DNA of 64,000 bases from positions 186,001 to 250,000 of the forward strand of contig NC_007964.1 of NCBI RefSeq assembly GCF_000013885.1, in the 5' to 3' direction. Position 1 is the first letter of the stretch. The number at the start of each line of letters is the position of its first letter. Below the pieces are notes generated by a model. The model searched no databases and had not been told where the DNA came from. It saw only the letters and a program-made list of their open reading frames with translations. Below are positions 58,525 to 64,000 of this stretch, piece by piece. The position numbers and the translations under genes were made by a program. The DNA comes from Nitrobacter hamburgensis X14 (GTDB taxonomy: Bacteria; Pseudomonadota; Alphaproteobacteria; Rhizobiales; Xanthobacteraceae).

Positions 58525-59532
58525 CTATTCCGCGCCGGCTTGCTGCGGCGTGAATTCATACACCGAGCTGCAGAACTCGCAGGTCACGGCGACCTTGCCG
58601 TCCTTCACCATCCCGGAGCGGTCCTGCGGCGCGAAGCTCTTCAGCATCGCCTCCACCGCGTCGCGCGAACACGAACATTGCGCCTGCAGCGCCTGCGGTG
58701 GAAACACCCTGACGCCACGCTCATGGAACAGCCGGTACAGCAGGCGTTCGCCGGACAGATCGGGGTCGATCAGTTCGATGTCCTCGACGGTGCCGATCAG
58801 CGACTGGCCCTCGACCCAGGCATCGTCCTCCGCCACCGTATGCGCGGCGCTGCCGTCCGGCGGCGCGTCGCCGGGATCGAGATCGGCCTGACGCGCGCGC
58901 TCCGGTGCCTTGGGCAGGAATTGCAGCAACATGCCGCCGCCGCGCCAGCCGCGCTTCGGGCCATTGCCGTCCCTGCGCCACTCCTCGCCGACCGCGAGTC
59001 GGACCCGCGTCGGAATCTGTTCCGAGCGCAGGAAATATTCATGCGCCGCATCTTCGAGGCTGCCGCCCTCCAGCGCCACCAGGCCCTGATAGCGGCTCAT
59101 GTCGGGGCCCTGATCGATGGTCATGGCGAGATGGCCGCGGCCGAGCAGCGCGCCGGAATCCAGTGCATCGCCGAGCCGCGCCTGGTCGAAACGGGCATAG
59201 GCCCGCAGCCTTGCCGGCGCCCGAAAGTCGACGATCAGGAACGACACCGGTCCGTCGGTCTGGGTCTGCAGGATGAAGCGGCCGTCGAATTTGAGCGAGG
59301 AGCCGAGCAGCGTTGTCAGCACGACCGCCTCGCCGAGCAGCTTGGCGACCGGCGCGGGATAGTCATGCCGGACCAGCAGTTCGTCGAGCGCCGGTCCGAG
59401 CCGGGTCAGCCGGCCGCGCAGATCGAGCGCGCTCACCTCGAACGGAATCACGGCGTCATCGACCGGAACAGACGAAGGCGCGCGCACGGGGGTTTCAAGC
59501 GAAATGGCGGGGTCGGACATTTGTGAGGTCAT
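58525..59532 (-). CDS. hslO: Hsp33 redox-regulated chaperone
   Basis: Holdase activated by disulfide formation under oxidative stress, 335 residues. The zinc/redox cysteines are C286-S-C288 and C318-E-F-C321. The N-terminal domain has LLGEAVVLTTLLGSSLKFDGRFILQTQTDGPV. In many relatives argF and argD lie upstream; here the next gene is an OsmC-like protein. The 115-base gap shows nothing I can assign. Confidence 0.95.
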   Translation of the reverse strand: MTSQMSDPAISLETPVRAPSSVPVDDAVIPFEVSALDLRGRLTRLGPALDELLVRHDYPAPVAKLLGEAVVLTTLLGSSLKFDGRFILQTQTDGPVSFLIVDFRAPARLRAYARFDQARLGDALDSGALLGRGHLAMTIDQGPDMSRYQGLVALEGGSLEDAAHEYFLRSEQIPTRVRLAVGEEWRRDGNGPKRGWRGGGMLLQFLPKAPERARQADLDPGDAPPDGSAAHTVAEDDAWVEGQSLIGTVEDIELIDPDLSGERLLYRLFHERGVRVFPPQALQAQCSCSRDAVEAMLKSFAPQDRSGMVKDGKVAVTCEFCSSVYEFTPQQAGAE

Positions 59533-59647
59533 GCCGCACTATCTGGGGTCGGCGGGCCGGGATCGAAACCCCTCAAAGGGGATTCGGCACGCCTTTGCCC
59601 ACGTCCTGCTTTCGTAAGACGCTCCAGAATTTGCAGATTTGACCTGT

Positions 59648-60157
59648 TCACACCCTTTTCATCTCGACCGACACTTTCGGCCCGTTCCGGATGGTCTGAT
59701 AGACCACGCAATAGCGCTCCGTGAGCTTGAGCAGCAGATCGAGCTTGTCCTGCGGTGCATCGGTGGCGACGTCGAACCGCAGGCGGATCGATTCGAAGCC
59801 GACCGGTGTTTCCTTGTCGACGCCGAGCGTGCCGCGAAAGTCGAGATCGCCCTCGGCGGTGACGTGGCCCGATTTCAGCGGCACATCGATCGCGGTCGCA
59901 ACCGACTTCAGCGTGACCCCGGCGCAGGCGACCAGCGCCTCGAGCAACATGTCGCCGGAGCATAATTCGAGACCGGACCCGCCGGTGGCCGGATGAAGCC
60001 CCGCGACAGTGAGCGCCCGCCCGGTGTCGATTTTGCAGGCGATGCCTTCGTTCTCGATCGAACCTCGCGCCTTCAGCGTGATCAGCGCCGACTTCGGGTC
60101 GGTCTTGTAGCGCTTCTTGATCGGGGCCTGCGTGGCGCGAAGCTCGGCGGCATCCAT
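59648..60157 (-). CDS. OsmC family protein
   Basis: Peroxiredoxin-like OsmC/Ohr fold, 169 residues. The two cysteines characteristic of the family are in ELCSGDMLLEALVACAGVTL and LTERYCVVYQTI. An N-terminal extension of about 20 residues is present. Such proteins reduce organic hydroperoxides with a thiol. AAAGGAG precedes the ATG at 60157; the upstream in-frame extension to 60316 is unlikely. Confidence 0.9.
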   Translation of the reverse strand: MDAAELRATQAPIKKRYKTDPKSALITLKARGSIENEGIACKIDTGRALTVAGLHPATGGSGLELCSGDMLLEALVACAGVTLKSVATAIDVPLKSGHVTAEGDLDFRGTLGVDKETPVGFESIRLRFDVATDAPQDKLDLLLKLTERYCVVYQTIRNGPKVSVEMKRV

Positions 60158-60433
60158 CAACGTCTCCTTTTTCCTGAAATCGTCCGGCGAATGTAAGCGT
60201 GGCGTAGCGGTTTCACCACCCGCCGGGCGCACCCAGTACCGCCACCGCGCCGCAGACTGCGGCGCGAGCGGTTGTGTGCTTTCGGCAGGGATATCCGACG
60301 ACATCGCCATTGCCAAACCCTGCCGGGCGGAGCAGATCGTTGCGCAAGGCTGGCGGCGCGAGACATGGATCCGGCGCGTGCGGCCGACAATCTCCGGTGA
60401 CAGCCCGCGTGGCGTCCGTTATCCGGGTAGGCG

Positions 60434-63229
60434 ATGGATCTCGCAACGACAAATGACGCGGCCGGAGCCGGCAACGACTTCGATACCGCCAGGATCACCG
60501 GCGACATCGATGCGCTGGCCGCGAAGCACGCCGGGCACGAGGACGTCTTCCGCGCCGCGGTGTCCAGGTTGTTGAAGGCCGAGCTTGCCAAGGTGCGCGA
60601 TGCGGCGCAGGCGAAGCTTTTGCGCGACCGCCACGGGCGGCGTTGCGCCGAACGGCTTTGTTTCATCCAGGACGAAATCATCCGGCTGTCGTTTTCGGCC
60701 GCGACCCGTCATCTCTATCATTCCCCGATTCCATCCGACGGTGAGCGCATGGCCGTGGTGGCGACCGGCGGTTACGGCCGCGGTCTGATGGCGCCGGAGT
60801 CCGATATCGATCTGCTGTTCATTCTGCCGTACAAGCAGACCGCGTGGGGCGAACAGGTCGCCGAGGCCATACTGTATTGCCTGTGGGACATGGGGTTGAA
60901 CGTCGGTCACGCGACGCGCTCGGTCAACGAATCGATCCGGCAGGCGCGCCGCGATATGACCGTTCGCACCGGGATTCTGGAAACCCGGTTCCTCGCCGGC
61001 GACCGCGCGCTCTACGACGAACTGGTCACCCGCTTCGACACGGAGGTGGTGCAGGGAACGGCGGCGGAATTCGTTACCGCCAAGCTTGCCGAGCGCGAGG
61101 AACGCCATCGCCGCGCCGGCCAGTCGCGCTATCTGGTCGAGCCCAACGTCAAGGACGGCAAGGGGGGATTGCGCGACCTGCACACGCTGTTCTGGATCGC
61201 GAAATATGTTTACCGGGTCCATGAAAGCCGCGAGCTGCTGGGGTGCGGGGTGTTCGATGTCCGCGAGTACCGGACCTTCCGCCGCTGCGCCGATTTCCTG
61301 TGGTCGGTACGCTGCAACCTGCACTTCGCGACGGGCAGGGCCGAGGAACGGCTGTCGTTCGACTTGCAGCGCGAGATCGCGGTGCGGCTTGGATATACCT
61401 CTCATCCCGGGATGCAGGATGTCGAGCGCTTCATGAAGCACTACTTCCTGACCGCCAAGGATGTCGGCGACCTCACCGCGATTCTCTGCGCCAAGCTCGA
61501 AGACCAGCAGGCCAAGCCGGCACCGGTTCTCGGCCGCATGATGTCGAGACGACGGCCCGGCACGGAACTGCGGCGGGTACCAGAAGGCGACGATTTCATT
61601 ATTGACAACAACCGCATCAATCTCGCCGCGCCTGACGTCTTCAAGCGCGATCCCGTCAACCTGATCCGCGTGTTCCGCCTCGCGCAGAAGAACAATTTGG
61701 CCTTCCACCCGGACGCCTTGCGGACCGTGACGCGATCGCGGCGGCTGATCAACGCGCAGCTTCGCGAAAATCCGGAAGCCAACCGGCTGTTCATGGAAAT
61801 CCTGACGTCGAACGACGCGGAAACCGTGCTGCGCCGGATGAACGAGACCGGAGTGCTCGGTCATTTCATCCGAGCCTTCGGCAAGATCGTCTCGATGATG
61901 CAGTTCAATATGTACCATCACTACACGGTGGACGAGCATCTGCTCCGCTGCATCGGCATTCTTCAGGACATCGAGCGCGGCGGCAACGACGAACTCGCCC
62001 TCGCCAGCGAGCTGATGCGCAAGATCCACCCCGAACACCGGCCCGTCATTTACATCACCACCCTGCTTCACGACATCGCAAAGGGCCGTCCCGAGGATCA
62101 TTCGATCGCGGGCGCCAGGGTGGCGCGCAGGTTGTGCCCGCGCCTCGGCTTCAACGCATCCGACACCGAACTGATCGCATGGCTGATCGAACAGCATCTG
62201 ACGATGTCCAAAGTGGCCCAGTCGCGCGATCTCTCCGACCGCAAGACCATCGAGAATTTCGCGGCCGTGGTGCAGTCGGTCGAGCAGATGAAGCTCCTGA
62301 CGATCCTGACCACCGCCGACATCCGCGGCGTCGGCCCCGGCGTCTGGAACGGCTGGAAGGCGCAACTGCTACGCACACTTTATTATGAGACAGAGCCGGT
62401 GCTGACCGGCGGCTTCTCCGAGGTCAATCGCGTCCAGCGCATCGCGGAGGCCCAGGCCGAGTTCCGCGCCGCCTTCACTGAATGGTCCGAACCGGAACTC
62501 AATGCCTACATTGCGCGGCATTATCCGGCCTACTGGCTCAAGGTCGATCTCGCGCACAAGATCAGGCACGCGCGTTTCCTGCGCGCCAGCGAGCAGGGCG
62601 GCCGGAAGCTCAACATCAACGTCGGCTTCGACGAGGCGCGCGGCGTCACCGAGCTGACGATCTTCGCCGCCGACCATCCCTGGCTGCTGTCGATCATCGC
62701 CGGAGCGTGCGCGTCGGCCGGCGCCAACATCGTCGATGCGCAGATCTATACGACCACCGACGGGCAGGCGCTCGATACCATCGCGATCTCCCGCGAATAC
62801 GACCGCGACGAGGACGAGGGCCGGCGCGCCGCCCGCATCGGCGAGATCATCGAGCAGGTGATCGATGGCCGGCTGCGCCTGCCCGATGTGGTGGCGCGCC
62901 GCGCCGCCGGAAAGACGAGGCTGCGGCCGTTCGTGGTCGAGCCCAAGGTCATCGTCAACAACCAGTGGTCGGACCGCCATACCGTGATCGAGGTTTCGGG
63001 GCTGGACCGCCCCGGCCTGCTGTTCCAGCTCACCGCGGCGATCTCGAAACTCAACCTCAACATCGCGTCCGCCCACGTGGCGACATTCGGCGAGCGGGCG
63101 CGCGACGTGTTCTACGTCACCGACCTGCTCGGCGCCCGGATCACCGCCCCGACGCGGCAGGCCGCGATCAAGCGTGCGCTCATCCATCTGCTCGCCAATG
63201 GCGGTGCGGCGGAACAATCTGTCGGCTGA
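60434..63229 (+). CDS. glnD: [protein-PII] uridylyltransferase / uridylyl-removing enzyme
   Basis: Nitrogen sensor that uridylylates PII proteins when glutamine is low. 931 residues. Nucleotidyltransferase domain: GGYGRG at 112-117 with metal aspartates D124 and D126 (SDIDLLF). HD hydrolase domain: LLHDIAKG with H546-D547. Two ACT domains sense glutamine, starting near 650-740 (ELTIFAADHPWLLSIIAGA) and 845 (VIEVSGLDRPGLLFQLTAAI). Complements rpoN and ptsN in the same window. Confidence 0.97.
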   Translation: MDLATTNDAAGAGNDFDTARITGDIDALAAKHAGHEDVFRAAVSRLLKAELAKVRDAAQAKLLRDRHGRRCAERLCFIQDEIIRLSFSAATRHLYHSPIPSDGERMAVVATGGYGRGLMAPESDIDLLFILPYKQTAWGEQVAEAILYCLWDMGLNVGHATRSVNESIRQARRDMTVRTGILETRFLAGDRALYDELVTRFDTEVVQGTAAEFVTAKLAEREERHRRAGQSRYLVEPNVKDGKGGLRDLHTLFWIAKYVYRVHESRELLGCGVFDVREYRTFRRCADFLWSVRCNLHFATGRAEERLSFDLQREIAVRLGYTSHPGMQDVERFMKHYFLTAKDVGDLTAILCAKLEDQQAKPAPVLGRMMSRRRPGTELRRVPEGDDFIIDNNRINLAAPDVFKRDPVNLIRVFRLAQKNNLAFHPDALRTVTRSRRLINAQLRENPEANRLFMEILTSNDAETVLRRMNETGVLGHFIRAFGKIVSMMQFNMYHHYTVDEHLLRCIGILQDIERGGNDELALASELMRKIHPEHRPVIYITTLLHDIAKGRPEDHSIAGARVARRLCPRLGFNASDTELIAWLIEQHLTMSKVAQSRDLSDRKTIENFAAVVQSVEQMKLLTILTTADIRGVGPGVWNGWKAQLLRTLYYETEPVLTGGFSEVNRVQRIAEAQAEFRAAFTEWSEPELNAYIARHYPAYWLKVDLAHKIRHARFLRASEQGGRKLNINVGFDEARGVTELTIFAADHPWLLSIIAGACASAGANIVDAQIYTTTDGQALDTIAISREYDRDEDEGRRAARIGEIIEQVIDGRLRLPDVVARRAAGKTRLRPFVVEPKVIVNNQWSDRHTVIEVSGLDRPGLLFQLTAAISKLNLNIASAHVATFGERARDVFYVTDLLGARITAPTRQAAIKRALIHLLANGGAAEQSVG

Positions 63230-63317
63230 AGCCCCTAGCAACTTATATTTGCTAGTGGTCTCTCGGATGTAGCATTCGCAAGAAGGTGCGTTGAAACGCG
63301 GTGCGAGTGTTAAAATC

Positions 63318-63478
63318 GGACCCACCTGAAGGACGTCGGCCTCGACCTGTTGCTGCCGGCATCAGGATCAACACGATGCCGGACGAGTACCGCGTCAACA
63401 AGCAGATGAATGATGCGTTTCAACGGTGAGCGCTGGGAACTGTTCGGACCGGTCATCTCCGACGACGCGAGTGGATAG
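63318..63478 (+). pseudogene. relic of the 3' end of an ABC transporter substrate-binding protein
   Basis: Pieces in successive frames spell HLKDVGLDLLLP, then GIRINTMPDEYRVNKQM, then MMRFNGERWELFGPVISDD and a stop at 63476. These match the C-terminus of branched-chain amino-acid type binding proteins (typical ...TSPDDYRVNKQ...MMRFNG..WELFGPV). At least two frameshifts; the 5' part is gone. The rest of 63230-63671 holds nothing else I recognise. Confidence 0.65.
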
Positions 63479-63671
63479 CGCCATATAAGGGCATCGCATC
63501 GTCGAGCGCCTTAAACCTCCTTTGCGGCTATGCACGGACCGCGACGGAACAGTCGGGACCGCGCTCGCGGCGGCCGCCTCACCCCTCTAATCTTGCGTTA
63601 GCTTTGGGGTAACCGCCTCTTAAACCCGGACCGCTAGCGTGTCGCTTGAGTCGGCGTGAGCGTTGTTGCGT

Positions 63672-64000
63672 ATGGTGTGGGGACGAAAAAAGAAGCGCGG
63701 CGGGCGCAAGGAGCCGGTATTCGGCGGGGTTGCCGCTTCGCTCGCGGAGTTGCGCCTCAATCCGCTCGATCGCATCACGGTTGCCGATGACAAGCCGGCC
63801 AGCCGCGCGGCGCCGCGCAAAGCCGCCGGTCCGGGTGGTGATGGATCGCGCGAGCGCAAGCCGTCGCAGAATCGGAAAGGTCGCAAAGGACGGGCAAGGA
63901 AGCGGACGCGGGGCCGCCTGTCCCGGCTGTTCTACTGGGGCGCCGTGCTCGCTTTGTGGGGGGGCATCGCCATCGTCGGCGTGGTGGTCTATGTCGGCGC
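63672..64000 (+). CDS. class A penicillin-binding protein, N-terminal part (cut by window end)
   Basis: 109 residues to the window edge. It starts MVWGRKKKRGGRKEPVFGGV, then a very basic cytoplasmic part (QNRKGRKGRARKRTRGRLSR) and one transmembrane helix (LFYWGAVLALWGGIAIVGVVVYVG, about 86-109). This N-terminus is typical of the PBP1A-like bifunctional transglycosylase/transpeptidases of Bradyrhizobium relatives. The catalytic domains lie outside the window, so the call rests on the N-terminus only. Confidence 0.75.
   Translation, partial: MVWGRKKKRGGRKEPVFGGVAASLAELRLNPLDRITVADDKPASRAAPRKAAGPGGDGSRERKPSQNRKGRKGRARKRTRGRLSRLFYWGAVLALWGGIAIVGVVVYVG

Noticed and set aside
60419..62365. Long minus-strand frame opposite glnD
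   Set aside because: Shadow of glnD; glnD has all its catalytic motifs in the other strand.

Overview
The window comes from an alphaproteobacterial chromosome with high G+C. Gene content and order point to the family Nitrobacteraceae (Bradyrhizobium, Nitrobacter, Rhodopseudomonas relatives). Supporting signs are lptC-lptA-lptB-rpoN-hpf-ptsN in one direction, the FYDLN_acid and DUF1150 proteins, a class I lysyl-tRNA synthetase, MetZ under a SAM-II riboswitch, ROSE-type heat-shock control, an FzlA homologue next to uppP, and many palindromic intergenic repeats. The family is well supported; the genus is a guess (Nitrobacter is plausible).

Layout. 1-6.5 kb: aroA (cut by the window start), FYDLN_acid protein, tRNA-Ala, Hsp20 behind a ROSE-like RNA thermometer, DUF1150, ilvD, a DUF930 protein. 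6.5-14.2 kb, minus strand: the rpoN-associated locus (rnd, lptC, lptA, lptB, rpoN, hpf, ptsN) with two small exported proteins between lptB and rpoN. 14.5-25.9 kb: NYN-LOTUS protein, glycine-rich membrane stress protein, tRNA-Leu, NDUFA9-like protein, uppP/fzlA, ketopantoate reductase, MATE pump, DUF2239 gene with two palindromic operators, then an ATP-grasp ligase facing a FemAB-like transferase. 26-41 kb: gamma-glutamyltransferase, MFS permease, tsdBA thiosulfate dehydrogenase, purH, heparinase-like protein, RsmB-type methylase, DUF1674, a split nuclease, an L,D-transpeptidase, lysS, a solute-binding protein.

40.9-46.9 kb: a family 2 glycosyltransferase gene is split by a 3,904-bp IS1595-type element. 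The element has perfect 27-bp inverted ends and an 8-bp target duplication. Besides its transposase it carries a small HTH regulator, two inward-facing coil-plus-winged-helix proteins, two unrecognised proteins and a tRNA-like sequence. Removing the element and one duplication restores one 687-codon frame.

46.8-64 kb: SCO protein, an ECF sigma factor whose probable promoter motif recurs before a DUF4142-cupredoxin pair, tRNA-Gly, a fluoride riboswitch controlling a 69-residue membrane protein plus crcB, a two-domain dCTP deaminase, a SAM-II riboswitch with a terminator switch before metZ, an opgC-SGNH-SGNH operon, apaG, hslO, an OsmC protein, glnD, the relic of an ABC binding protein, and the start of a class A penicillin-binding protein.

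Most of the window is housekeeping. The least explained parts are the cargo of the IS1595 element, the small membrane protein in the fluoride operon, the twin palindromes before DUF2239, and the composite repeat islands. No CRISPR array, rRNA or prophage was seen.
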